DNA from: Candidatus Gastranaerophilales bacterium
Lineage (GTDB): Bacteria > Cyanobacteriota > Vampirovibrionia > Gastranaerophilales > Gastranaerophilaceae
DNA length: 64,000 nt
Assembly (NCBI GenBank): GCA_017461425.1
Contig: JAFTXY010000011.1
Span: forward strand, 1-64,000
Direction: 5' to 3'
The position numbers and the translations under genes are program-made. Positions 28,199 through 37,338 of this stretch are shown here, one piece after another (positions within the stretch are counted from its first letter, which is position 1; each line of letters opens with the position of its first letter). The notes under the pieces are model-generated. The model saw nothing but the letters and a program-made list of their open reading frames with translations, was not told the DNA's origin and made no database searches.

Positions 28199-29326
28199 AT
28201 GAAACATTTGACTTTAGATGACATTAAAATTGAAAAGCCAGATTTCACCTCCAACAAAACTCCAAAAGGACAAATAATAACTGCCTGGCTGATTAGATGG
28301 ATAAAAGATTCCTTAGAACGAGGAATTGCAGATTTTGGGGACTTTATTCCAACAAAAGAAAATCTTGCTTTGTTTTTAGATGTTTCACCAGCAACTATAC
28401 AAAATTCTATTAGAGAATTGAAAAATCTTGGTTATTTCATTTCAAAACAATCAATAGGAACTTGCATCGCTGATTTTTATTCAAAAGATTTAAATCAACA
28501 AGACGAACTTTGTAAAAATACAATTACAGAATGTAAAATTAAAAAAATTGTAATAGATGAAAAAATTCCGATAGATTGTCCAATTCCAAGTATTAAAAAT
28601 TTATCATTTTTAACTGATATTTCGCAAAATACTATCAGATTTGCATTAAATAATCTTGCTCAACAAGGTTATTTAGAAAAAATCCATCAAAAAGGAAATA
28701 AATTTTCTTGGATTTACAAAAAAGAATTTAAATTAACAAAAGAAGAATTAACAAATGGAATAGAAGATGAGGATTTTACTTTAACCCATCAACTAATTGA
28801 AAAAATTCAAAATTATATTGAAAAAACATACAAACAAGGGGAAAAAATTCTTCCAAACCAAGCATTTTCAAGAATGTTTGATGTAAGCATAAAAACAATT
28901 AATGACGCAATGAAAACTTTAAATGCTAGAAAAATTGTCCTATCTAGAAGAGGAAAATATGGAACAATTTATCTTGGAAATCCACAAGAAAATAAAACAA
29001 GCTTCATTAGCTCTGAAAGAAAAAAATTAAACGCTTCACAAAACTATAGTTATGCTTGGCAAAAAACTTTAACTCATTTAAAAAAATATATTGTTGAAAA
29101 TTACGAAATTGGAGATAAAATCGCTCCTATAAGAGAATTGGCAAAAATTTTAGATGTGAGTCCAAACACAATCAGACGTGCTTTAAAAGATTTATTCCAA
29201 AACGGAAATCTCGTTGCACAACGTGGCAAATTAGGCGGAATTTTTATTATGGAAATGCCAGAAGAAGAACAAGACGCATACAGATGGCTTGCTCTAAATC
29301 CTGAAGCAATTATTTTCGATAATTAA
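28199..29326 (+). CDS. Regulator made of four tandem GntR-like winged-helix domains
   Basis: The 375-residue protein is almost entirely DNA-binding domain. Four GntR-type winged-helix units can be read at about 25-92, 110-173, 185-250 and 286-351. Their recognition helices line up: DVSPATIQNSIRELKNLGY, DISQNTIRFALNNLAQQGY, DVSIKTINDAMKTLNARKI and DVSPNTIRRALKDLFQNGN, each followed by a Gly-containing wing (GTC, GNKFS, GKYGTIYLG, GKLGGIFI). No FadR, UTRA or aminotransferase effector domain is present. GntR proteins normally have one such domain and dimerise; here one chain carries four. It has no clear ribosome site and is divergent from the membrane protein-permease operon, its probable target. 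Confidence 0.85.
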   Translation: MKHLTLDDIKIEKPDFTSNKTPKGQIITAWLIRWIKDSLERGIADFGDFIPTKENLALFLDVSPATIQNSIRELKNLGYFISKQSIGTCIADFYSKDLNQQDELCKNTITECKIKKIVIDEKIPIDCPIPSIKNLSFLTDISQNTIRFALNNLAQQGYLEKIHQKGNKFSWIYKKEFKLTKEELTNGIEDEDFTLTHQLIEKIQNYIEKTYKQGEKILPNQAFSRMFDVSIKTINDAMKTLNARKIVLSRRGKYGTIYLGNPQENKTSFISSERKKLNASQNYSYAWQKTLTHLKKYIVENYEIGDKIAPIRELAKILDVSPNTIRRALKDLFQNGNLVAQRGKLGGIFIMEMPEEEQDAYRWLALNPEAIIFDN

Positions 29327-30339
29327 TCTAATCCGATATAATTTTTTAAATTAACGGATAAATTTTTGTTTCTGCACAATTTTTTTAATTTTGCAATCGC
29401 TCTTGTTTCAATTTGTCTTATTCTTTCTCTTGAAACACCATAACGAGAGCCAATTTCATCTAATGTTTTCTTTTGACCGTTGTTATCTAGGCCATAGCGC
29501 ATAATTAAAACATCTTTTTCTTTTGGATTTAATTGATTTAACATTTTTTGAACATCTTCTAAAAGATTTTCTTGCGTCACTTTTGTATCAGGTGTCAAAT
29601 GAGTTTCATCGACAATAAAATCAGCAATTTTAGATGTATCGTCTTTTTGATTTGCAGGAGTTTCAATAGAAATTGTACTTTGAGAACTTTTCATCAAAGA
29701 AACAAGTTTTGAAACAGGAATATCAACACGAGAAGCTATTTCTTCTTTTGTTGGAACTCTATTTAATTCTGTTGATAATTCTATTGTTGCACGTTTAATT
29801 CTTGATAAAGTTTCAATCATATGAACAGGTAGGCGAATCATTCTAGATTTATCTGCAATTCCTCTTGTAATTGCTTGTTGTATCCACCAAGTTGCATATG
29901 TTGAAAATTTGTATCCCTTAGAATAATCAAATTTTTCTGCGGCTTTCATTAATCCAAGATTTCCCTCTTGAATTAAATCAAGAAAAGACAAGCCTCGTCC
30001 AATATATTTTTTAGCAATTGAAACAACTAATCTTAAATTTGCATTAATCAATATTTCTCTTGCTTTTTGAGAATGATTTTCTTTAATTTGACGAGCCACT
30101 TCTAATTCATCTTCAAAACTTAATAGTGGAATTTTTCCAATTTGTTGAAGATAAATTTTAACTGAATCATCCGCAACGATTGATTTATAATCTTCTTGAT
30201 TTTTAGACGATTCATTTTCATCATCGTTTTCTTCTTGTCTTGAAGCAATGTCATTATCAATTTCTAATAACGTTTCTTCATCTAAATCATCATATAAAAA
30301 ATCTTCTTTAATATTATTATTTTGAGTTTCTTGTTTCAT
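29323..30339 (-). CDS. rpoD: RNA polymerase sigma factor, principal (RpoD/SigA) type
   Basis: The 338-residue protein has an acidic N-terminus, region 1.2 from SVKIYLQQIG (about 58), region 2 with FLDLIQEGNLGLMKAAEKFD and KFSTYATWWIQQAITR, region 3 with MIRLPVHMIETL, and region 4.2 with TLDEIGSRYGVSRERIRQIE. Region 1.1 is short or missing, as in cyanobacterial SigA-type factors. This is the likely housekeeping sigma factor; the homologue at 44962 is shorter and lacks region 1. Its 3' end overlaps the four-winged-helix gene by 4 bp. Confidence 0.93.
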   Translation of the reverse strand: MKQETQNNNIKEDFLYDDLDEETLLEIDNDIASRQEENDDENESSKNQEDYKSIVADDSVKIYLQQIGKIPLLSFEDELEVARQIKENHSQKAREILINANLRLVVSIAKKYIGRGLSFLDLIQEGNLGLMKAAEKFDYSKGYKFSTYATWWIQQAITRGIADKSRMIRLPVHMIETLSRIKRATIELSTELNRVPTKEEIASRVDIPVSKLVSLMKSSQSTISIETPANQKDDTSKIADFIVDETHLTPDTKVTQENLLEDVQKMLNQLNPKEKDVLIMRYGLDNNGQKKTLDEIGSRYGVSRERIRQIETRAIAKLKKLCRNKNLSVNLKNYIGLD

Positions 30340-30393
30340 TTAATTCTCCAAAACAAGGCTATTATACAATTTTTTTGAGTTTTGCGCAAAAAG

Positions 30394-31149
30394 CTATTTT
30401 GTTTTAATTTTTATTTGTCTCAATGCTTCGTATAATATTACTGCCGTTGTTGCAGAAACATTTAATGATTCAAAATTGCTTTCCAATTTAACACAAAAAT
30501 CAGCTTTATTTAAAATTGTTTTAGAAATTCCTTTACCCTCTGAACCCATAACAAGAGCAAAATTCATATCTGTATAATCAATTTCATAATAATTATCTTT
30601 AGCTTCCATTTGCGTAGCAATTACCCAAAAGTCGTGTTTTTTTAATAAATCAATACTAGCAGATAGACTAGTTGTTTTAATTATTGGAATATGGTTTATT
30701 GCACCAGATGAAATTTTTTCAACAGTTGCATTTATAGGACAACTTCTATGATTTGAAACCATGACACCATCAAAACCAGCAGCTGCAACAGTTCTAATAA
30801 TTGCACCAAAATTATGCGGGTCTGATACTCCATCTAATATAACTATTCTTTTAAAATCATTTTTATTTGTTTCTAAAAATTCATCCAATTCAATATATTC
30901 AACAGGCGCAACATGCGCTATAACGCCTTGAAAATTAGTTTTTTCTTCAAAATATTCACTAAATTTTTGCAAATTGACATTTTGTACAACAATTTTATTT
31001 TGAAAGGCAAGTTCAGAAATATTTTTCAATCGCTTGTCATATGAAATTCCTTTTTGAATGTAAATTTTATTAATCCTTTTTGGATTTTTTGTTAAGATTT
31101 CATAAACTGGATTTTTTCCGTAAATATAGTTATTTTCAGTGTTATTCAT
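30394..31149 (-). CDS. rlmB: 23S rRNA 2'-O-ribose methyltransferase, TrmH/RlmB type
   Basis: A SpoU/TrmH knotted methyltransferase of 251 residues. The N-terminal substrate-binding domain starts with YGKNPVYEIL, and the three SAM motifs follow: LDGVSDPHNFGAIIRT (about 105-120), ALVMGSEGKGIS (about 196-207) and LNVSATTAVILYEALR (about 226-241). RlmB methylates G2251 of 23S rRNA in E. coli; the exact target here is inferred from the N-terminal domain. Confidence 0.92.
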   Translation of the reverse strand: MNNTENNYIYGKNPVYEILTKNPKRINKIYIQKGISYDKRLKNISELAFQNKIVVQNVNLQKFSEYFEEKTNFQGVIAHVAPVEYIELDEFLETNKNDFKRIVILDGVSDPHNFGAIIRTVAAAGFDGVMVSNHRSCPINATVEKISSGAINHIPIIKTTSLSASIDLLKKHDFWVIATQMEAKDNYYEIDYTDMNFALVMGSEGKGISKTILNKADFCVKLESNFESLNVSATTAVILYEALRQIKIKTK

Positions 31150-31187
31150 TTTCGTCTTTCTATATTGTGTATAAATGTAAAATTTTA

Positions 31188-31227
31188 TACTCTATTTTAT
31201 AATTTATTGTATTATAAAATAAGAGTA
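31188..31227. promoter_or_regulatory. Long inverted repeat between rlmB and the pilMN fusion
   Basis: TACTCTATTTTATAA (31188-31202) is complementary to TTATAAAATAAGAGTA (31212-31227) with a single-base indel. It lies between divergent genes and includes possible -10 sequences on both strands, so it could be an operator for both. Confidence 0.45.
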
Positions 31228-31257
31228 GGATGTGAATAAGTTTAGAATTTTATAGAG

Positions 31258-32958
31258 ATGTTTAAAGATTTTTTATCAGACGGACAAAAACAAATTGTCG
31301 GAATAGCACTTACACCTGGGATTGGACTTGAGGCGATACTCCTTGATAAAACAGGTACGTGTGTTGTAAATTATGGCAGAAAAAAAGTTGAATATAACTT
31401 TTCTTCAAGAGAAATTCAAGATTATGTTCAATTCAAAAGTGCTTTAGCAGAACTTGTTGAAGATTTAAAAATTCCACCAAAAAGCCCTGCATATTTAATT
31501 TTACCAAACGTTTATTTTGACTTTTTTGAAGTCCCTCAAACAGTAGAAGGCGAAGACCTTAAAACTGCAATTTTATCTACAGCAGAAGATTTTTATTTAT
31601 TCAAAAAAGAAGAACCTGTTTCAGGCTGGGCAGAAGTTGTAAGCAGAAACAGCGGTTCTATGAAAAGAATTGCTTATTCACCTATTCAAAAAAATGCTGT
31701 TAATCAAATAAAAGACATCTTCAGCGATGTTAGTTTGCAATTAGTTGGTATTGAAAACAACTACTCAGCAACTTTAAGAGGTTTATATCATATTGGCGCA
31801 TTAAATGATGTAATTGCAGATGATTCATCTTGGACAATGATGCTTATTGGAACAAACAGCTACAGCTTATTCCATTTAGAAGGTAAAAACTTAATGGAAT
31901 ATAGCGAAGTTCCTCTTGCAATTAAATCTTTCTCTATGGAAGAAGCATACCAAGCTATTGTTTCAAGTGCATCTCAAGCATTATCGAATTACCAAACATC
32001 AAAACTATACATAATAAGCCAAACTGATGATATTTGTGCAGATATTTTAAGAAAACAAATGCAATTCGATAGAGATATCATTGCAATTGATTCTAATAAT
32101 AAATATTCTAAAAAACCATTACTAGAAGTTATAAGCTCTACAACCGAAGACTTCAATCAAGTTAACTCATTAACTTTAGCAAGTATCGGCGCAACTATTA
32201 TTAAATCTGACTTTGGTTTATCAATGAACCTTATGGCAGATGACCCTGCTGCCAACATGGGTGTTTACACAATTCAAATGGGCGGCGCAACATATAATGT
32301 AACATCCACAACAGCAATAAAATTGGCAATTGTTACAGTTCTCTTGATGACAATAGTATTTGGTACAATTTCAGGTGCATTGATTGCATTCAAAGGAAAA
32401 TTGGATGAAGAAATAAATCAATTCCAACAAGAAATCCAAAATGTAGAAGCATTAATTGCTGCAGAGTCAAAAAAAGAGGATAAAAAAGAAGAAATTGATA
32501 TGACAACAATTATTGATGAAATTGCCGGAATGAATGTTTCTTCTATTAATTTCTATGATTCGATTTCGTCAGATATTCCAAAAAATATTTGGTTAACAAA
32601 ATACTACAATAAAGAAGGCGATAAAATTGCCGTAAGAGGTATTGCTCAAAGCATTATAGATATTTACGAATATTATAAAAATCTAAGAATAGTATCACCT
32701 CAATCTGACATTAAATTAACAGAATTAAAAGTTGTTACCGACAATCTTCAATCAGAAGATAGCAAATATCTAGCAGGATTATCTATTGATAGAGATACTG
32801 ATAGATTATACAGCTTTGAAATTTCAAACACTCAAATGCAAGTTAAGAAAATTGATAATAATCCAAACAATGATAAAAAAGAAAATGATGAATCAGTTAT
32901 CATCCCAAAAGGAGGATTAATTGAACAAACATCACAACAAATGAGACCTACTGAATAG
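31258..32958 (+). CDS. pilMN: Fused PilM-PilN type IV pilus assembly protein
   Basis: Residues 10-325 resemble PilM, the actin-like cytoplasmic ATPase of type IV pili (VGIALTPGIGLEAIL at the start, then the PNVYFDFFEVP strand). Then comes LSMNLMADDP (331-340), which matches the INLLP peptide by which PilN grips PilM, one transmembrane helix (about 363-385), a coiled coil (390-425) and a periplasmic PilN-like domain to residue 566. In most bacteria these are two genes. The following gene is PilO-like, completing the inner-membrane alignment complex. Similarity to PilM is weak; order and architecture carry the call. Confidence 0.8.
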   Translation: MFKDFLSDGQKQIVGIALTPGIGLEAILLDKTGTCVVNYGRKKVEYNFSSREIQDYVQFKSALAELVEDLKIPPKSPAYLILPNVYFDFFEVPQTVEGEDLKTAILSTAEDFYLFKKEEPVSGWAEVVSRNSGSMKRIAYSPIQKNAVNQIKDIFSDVSLQLVGIENNYSATLRGLYHIGALNDVIADDSSWTMMLIGTNSYSLFHLEGKNLMEYSEVPLAIKSFSMEEAYQAIVSSASQALSNYQTSKLYIISQTDDICADILRKQMQFDRDIIAIDSNNKYSKKPLLEVISSTTEDFNQVNSLTLASIGATIIKSDFGLSMNLMADDPAANMGVYTIQMGGATYNVTSTTAIKLAIVTVLLMTIVFGTISGALIAFKGKLDEEINQFQQEIQNVEALIAAESKKEDKKEEIDMTTIIDEIAGMNVSSINFYDSISSDIPKNIWLTKYYNKEGDKIAVRGIAQSIIDIYEYYKNLRIVSPQSDIKLTELKVVTDNLQSEDSKYLAGLSIDRDTDRLYSFEISNTQMQVKKIDNNPNNDKKENDESVIIPKGGLIEQTSQQMRPTE

Positions 32959-32966
32959 GAAGCAAA

Positions 32967-33548
32967 ATGGAAAAATTTATTAAAGAAAATATTGCAATAC
33001 TGTTAATACCTATAATAGCACTTGCTGGTCTTGGCTACTGGACATATACAAGCTACAACGGTATGTCAGAATCTAGAAATGTAAAAAAAGAAAAAGAAGA
33101 ACTTCTTGCGACTAAAAAAATGCAATTAGAGCAAATCAGAGCCCAAAAAGTACAAGAAAACGAAAAACCAAAGAAAAAAGTAGCTGCAAGCGGTAAAATT
33201 ATCTATGAAGTTTTAGGACAACAATTCAGCCCAGAAGCATCATTTGGTATTATGTTTGAAAATATTTTAGCAAATATGACAAACAATGGTGTTAGAATTC
33301 GCTCAATTGATTATAATTATCAACCAATGGACGATAAAGTTCTATTAGTTAATGCTCCTGGCTATAACGCTTGCGAACTTTCATTTACAGCTGTAAGCAC
33401 ATATTCACAGCTTCAAAGCTTCTTTAAAAATCTTGCAAAAGAAAATTATTTGAGCAGTATTTATGAAGTTTATATAGAACCATATGATAGAGATAAAACA
33501 ATTTTAATTTCAAAATTCAAAATAAGATTATATACAAGAACAATTTAA
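32967..33548 (+). CDS. pilO: PilO-like type IV pilus assembly protein
   Basis: The 193-residue protein has one N-terminal membrane helix (about 9-27), a coiled coil (33-65) and a C-terminal ferredoxin-like domain (about 80-193) with the ELSFTAVSTYSQLQSFFKNL stretch typical of PilO. PilO pairs with PilN in the periplasm. It lies 8 nt after the PilM-PilN fusion with AGGA as ribosome site, and ends at a terminator. Confidence 0.82.
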   Translation: MEKFIKENIAILLIPIIALAGLGYWTYTSYNGMSESRNVKKEKEELLATKKMQLEQIRAQKVQENEKPKKKVAASGKIIYEVLGQQFSPEASFGIMFENILANMTNNGVRIRSIDYNYQPMDDKVLLVNAPGYNACELSFTAVSTYSQLQSFFKNLAKENYLSSIYEVYIEPYDRDKTILISKFKIRLYTRTI

Positions 33549-33550
33549 AA

Positions 33551-33580
33551 AACCGCCCAACAGGGCGGTTTAAATTTTAT
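33551..33580. terminator. Terminator between pilO and the nitroreductase
   Basis: AACCGCCC (33551-33558) pairs with GGGCGGTT (33563-33570) with loop AACA. T-rich sequence follows on plus and TTTTTTAAATTG on minus, so it probably serves both converging genes. Confidence 0.85.
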
Positions 33581-34230
33581 TTTAGCTCATTTCCAATTGT
33601 TTCAAAATGAACTACATTATTAAAATCTTTTCTTTGTTTATTTGTTATGGTTTCTTCTTTTGCATAACCTAGTGTGATTACTGTTATTAAAACTTGTCCC
33701 TCTTTTAAATTAAGTGCTTTATTCACTTTTTCCATAATCTCTGGTTTAACAACAGTTGCTTCATTTGATAATGCACCAATTATACAAGAATCTACACCTA
33801 ATTCTTTTGCTTGTAACATCATATAAGAAACAGCATAAGTTACTTGCTCAACAGAACGCATTAAAACAATACTATCCCCTAATAATGGAGGGTAAAACAT
33901 TGGTATATTAAAGATTTTTTCTCTACCAGATTCGCCAATTCCACGAGCAGCCAATACTTCGCCAAATTCTTCTTTTGACCAACCATTTTTATCTGCAACA
34001 CAAACAACTAATGCATTTGCATCTTTAACATGTGGCTGATGTCCAGCTAATTCACATAATAAATTTTTTGTTTCTTGATTTTTTACTAAAATAAATTTCC
34101 AAGGTTGACTATTCATCCAGGATGGAGCCAAATAACCTGCTGTCATAATTTTTTTCAAATCTTCCATTGGAATATCTTTGTCTAGATATTCACGAACACT
34201 TTTTCTTTCTTTAATTAAATCAAAAAGCAT
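33577..34230 (-). CDS. Nitroreductase-family FMN enzyme
   Basis: A 217-residue NfsA/NfsB-like fold. The FMN-binding start KERKSVREYLDKDIP (8-22), the PSWMNSQPWKF helix (about 36-46) and the C-terminal ITLGYAKEE are typical. Such enzymes reduce nitro compounds, quinones or flavins with NAD(P)H. AAGGAG lies before the ATG. It is followed by a terminator and lies 10 nt downstream of the GT-C gene, probably in one operon. Confidence 0.9.
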   Translation of the reverse strand: MLFDLIKERKSVREYLDKDIPMEDLKKIMTAGYLAPSWMNSQPWKFILVKNQETKNLLCELAGHQPHVKDANALVVCVADKNGWSKEEFGEVLAARGIGESGREKIFNIPMFYPPLLGDSIVLMRSVEQVTYAVSYMMLQAKELGVDSCIIGALSNEATVVKPEIMEKVNKALNLKEGQVLITVITLGYAKEETITNKQRKDFNNVVHFETIGNELK

Positions 34231-34240
34231 AATTTCTCCT

Positions 34241-36049
34241 TTATTTAAGCTCTGTTTTAGAAAATACTCCTAAGGGCGATTTATATAATTCGATATTTTT
34301 TGCATTATTTAAAATATTATCTGTTAAATATAAATTCACAACATACAAATTGCTTGGTTTTTCAATTTCATATTTTTCTATATCTAAAGTAGAAATGCCT
34401 TGATTAACAGGCAAATATATTACTTTTGTTTTATTTGAATTAAAATTCAAAGGATAACCTTTTATTGTGTCAGAAACAAAAATATAATTCGTTTTAGAAT
34501 AGTCAATATCATTTTTTATAAAATCAAAAAAGATATTATGATTGCAAAATAAATTTTGATAATTAATTTTAGAATTTGTTATTAAAATCAAAAATAATAA
34601 AATTTGAACAAAAGAGATTATTTTTCTTTTAAAATCAAATGATATTAAAAAACAAACAGCTGCCAAATAACAAGGAAAAACAACATAAAAATATCTATAA
34701 CAAAAAATCGGCTTAATTAAATATGAAAAAATTATCGCCATTATAAAAATAGCAAAAATCGCAAAAACATTATATTTTAAAAATAATTTATCTTTCTTTT
34801 TATTTAAATTTTTATATAGATAAATACAGGCAATAACAAAAACTATAAAAAACAAAATAGAGCCACTAAACACAGAAATTGCTGATTGATAATCATAAAA
34901 ATTAGGAATTTTAATCCAAGAATTAAAATTAGAAGTTAAGCTTGTTTTTTTATATATTAAAATTGGCAAAAAGCTAAGTATAGCAATAATATTCGATAAA
35001 ATAAAATTCTTTATTTTTTTGCCTTTTTTAAAAAGCGTTAGTCCAAATATAAAATTATATAATACAAAAAATGCGCCATAAAAATGAGTATAAAGCAATA
35101 GTATTGATAATATTGCATATTTTATTTTATTTTTATCAAACTTAAACAAGAATATACTATTTAAAACAGCCAATATCATTAATAACATATAACATCTTAT
35201 TTCTTGCGAAAAATAAATCATTACAATACTAATTGTTGGTATAAACATACCTATTAAAGCCTTATTTTTACCAAGAAAATGTTTTATATAAAAATAGAAA
35301 CAAATATTAAAAATAATCCCCAAAATAACACTTGAAAATCTATAAAATTCAGAGTTTTGGACAATTAGGGAATAAATTTTAAATAATACAAAATATAATG
35401 GCGGATTTCCAGGGTCATTAAATAAATCCAACAATGGAGCCGTTTTAGCACAATGCACTAGAACATACATTTCATCATCCCAAAAAGGAATAGAATTTAT
35501 TTGAGAACATCTCAAAACAAATGCTAATATTAAAATTAACCAAAAAACACATCTATGATTTAATTTGATTGTTCTTTTTGCAATAAATAAAAATAAAAAT
35601 ATATAAGAAAAGATAAACAATTTAAAATTATAAAAAAAAGACAAAAAAGAAATAGTAATTTTATCCAAAATTGTTTTTTGATTATTTATTTTAATTTCTT
35701 TCAAATTTTTATCTGGAAAAATCACCTGATTTTCATTATAAACAAGCAATTTTTTAATATTTTCATTATCAGAAAAATGAATTTTGTTTATTTTTTTATT
35801 TTCTTTTAGGAAATATAAATAATGATTTTTATCAATTTTTAAATGATTTTTTATTTCAATATCATCAAAATACACTAGCGGAGGAGTTTTTTTGAATATT
35901 ACATCCACCTGAACATTTTTATTTATAGCATTAAAGTATGGAATTTTTATTTGTTCAAAATTTAAAAATAAAGAAATAAAAAAACATAAAACAGCTAAAA
36001 TTAAATATATTATTCCATTTTGAAATATTTTTTTAAAACAATTTAACAA
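34241..36049 (-). CDS. GT-C membrane glycosyltransferase (ArnT/PMT-like)
   Basis: This 602-residue protein has about 12 hydrophobic helices. The first large periplasmic loop holds WDDEMY (190-195), with the acidic pair used by GT-C enzymes, and GNPPLYF (214-220), as in the PMT/ArnT family, which moves sugars from polyprenyl phosphate to proteins or lipids. Unusual is an N-terminal soluble segment of about 100 residues (31-130) between the first helix and the rest. The start is a TTG after a GGGG. Its base composition is the most AT-rich in the region, which could point to transfer. Confidence 0.8.
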   Translation of the reverse strand: MLNCFKKIFQNGIIYLILAVLCFFISLFLNFEQIKIPYFNAINKNVQVDVIFKKTPPLVYFDDIEIKNHLKIDKNHYLYFLKENKKINKIHFSDNENIKKLLVYNENQVIFPDKNLKEIKINNQKTILDKITISFLSFFYNFKLFIFSYIFLFLFIAKRTIKLNHRCVFWLILILAFVLRCSQINSIPFWDDEMYVLVHCAKTAPLLDLFNDPGNPPLYFVLFKIYSLIVQNSEFYRFSSVILGIIFNICFYFYIKHFLGKNKALIGMFIPTISIVMIYFSQEIRCYMLLMILAVLNSIFLFKFDKNKIKYAILSILLLYTHFYGAFFVLYNFIFGLTLFKKGKKIKNFILSNIIAILSFLPILIYKKTSLTSNFNSWIKIPNFYDYQSAISVFSGSILFFIVFVIACIYLYKNLNKKKDKLFLKYNVFAIFAIFIMAIIFSYLIKPIFCYRYFYVVFPCYLAAVCFLISFDFKRKIISFVQILLFLILITNSKINYQNLFCNHNIFFDFIKNDIDYSKTNYIFVSDTIKGYPLNFNSNKTKVIYLPVNQGISTLDIEKYEIEKPSNLYVVNLYLTDNILNNAKNIELYKSPLGVFSKTELK

Positions 36050-36077
36050 CTAAAAACCCCGATAAATTCTTAGTTTA

Positions 36078-37337
36078 TTATAATTTATTTATAAACTTTT
36101 TTTCAAGATAATTTTTTGCATAAGCCAATTGAGGGTCAATATTGTTTATAAAATCGCTATGATTAAATGTGACTATATAATCAGGTTCTATTCCTTTTTT
36201 ATTAATATCTATTCCTTTTGGAGTTAAATATCTTGCAATTGTTAAATTCATGCCTGATTTATTTGGAAGCGAATATACTTTTTGTACCAATCCTTTGCCG
36301 TATGTTTTTGTGCCAATTAAAACTGCTCTTTTGTTATCTTGCAATGCTGAAGACAAAATTTCAGAAGCAGAAGCTGAATTTCCATCAATTAAAACAACTA
36401 ATTCATTATCATAAACGCAACCATCATTATTTACATTATAAGTATTTTTCTTTCCTTGACGGGCTATTACATTAACAATTGTGCCCTCATTCATAAATAA
36501 ATTTGAAATCAATAAGGCATTTTGAAATAATCCGCCTGAATTTCCTCTCAAATCTAAAATTAAGCCTTTTGTTTCTTTTAATCTATTTAACGCAATAATG
36601 AATTCTTTTGGTGTATCTATTCCAATAAAACTTGAAATTCTAATATAGCCTATATCATTTGTGATTTTTTTATAGTCTATTGTTTTAACTTTAATTTCTT
36701 CTCTTTTTATATTTTTTGAAATTTTTTCACTTCCTCTTAAAATTTCAAGATTTAATGATGCGTTTATTTCGCCTCTGATTAATTGTGCAACTTGATAAAT
36801 AGATTTACCATTAACATCAATATCATTAACTTTTAAAATAATATCGCCATTTCTCATGCCCGAATTATAAGCAGGAGCATTTTCTATAACATTTACTACG
36901 TATATTTTTCCTGCAATAGATGCGATATTTATACCAATTCCATATAATTTTGAATTAATTGCATTATTTTGTTGGCTAAATTCTTCTTCAGACATAAATT
37001 TAGAATAAGAATCATCCAAAGATGCAAGCATTGAATTTATAGCAAGATGTGCGTCTTCTTGTGTTTTAATTTGATGTATATATCTTTTTTTCCATCTTGC
37101 CCAATTTTGTTTATTTAAATCATGTTGATAATAATTTGATTTAATTATTTGCCAAGAATCTAAAAATAATTCTTTTGCAGAAACTTTTTTATGATTTGTT
37201 ACATCTATTTTGTTAACATCTTTTATTCTGTTTGATTGCTGCAATTGAAGATTATTATAGGAAACAAAAAACAAAAAAATTATGCTGACAACGAGCAACA
37301 AAAACTGCTTTATTTTATTTTTGTTTTCCTTATCCAT
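36078..37337 (-). CDS. Second S41 carboxy-terminal processing protease
   Basis: The layout equals that of the ctpA at 21684: a membrane-spanning N-terminus (about 11-28), the helical LFLDSWQIIKSNYY region, a PDZ domain (about 130-205), and the catalytic core with Ser in GNSASASEIL and Lys in TKTYGKG. It is a paralogue, probably with different substrates or cleavage sites. The ATG is one base after the TAG stop of the response regulator gene (TAGGATG), so translation is coupled and the protease may belong to that regulator's output. Confidence 0.92.
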   Translation of the reverse strand: MDKENKNKIKQFLLLVVSIIFLFFVSYNNLQLQQSNRIKDVNKIDVTNHKKVSAKELFLDSWQIIKSNYYQHDLNKQNWARWKKRYIHQIKTQEDAHLAINSMLASLDDSYSKFMSEEEFSQQNNAINSKLYGIGINIASIAGKIYVVNVIENAPAYNSGMRNGDIILKVNDIDVNGKSIYQVAQLIRGEINASLNLEILRGSEKISKNIKREEIKVKTIDYKKITNDIGYIRISSFIGIDTPKEFIIALNRLKETKGLILDLRGNSGGLFQNALLISNLFMNEGTIVNVIARQGKKNTYNVNNDGCVYDNELVVLIDGNSASASEILSSALQDNKRAVLIGTKTYGKGLVQKVYSLPNKSGMNLTIARYLTPKGIDINKKGIEPDYIVTFNHSDFINNIDPQLAYAKNYLEKKFINKL

Positions 37338-37338
37338 C

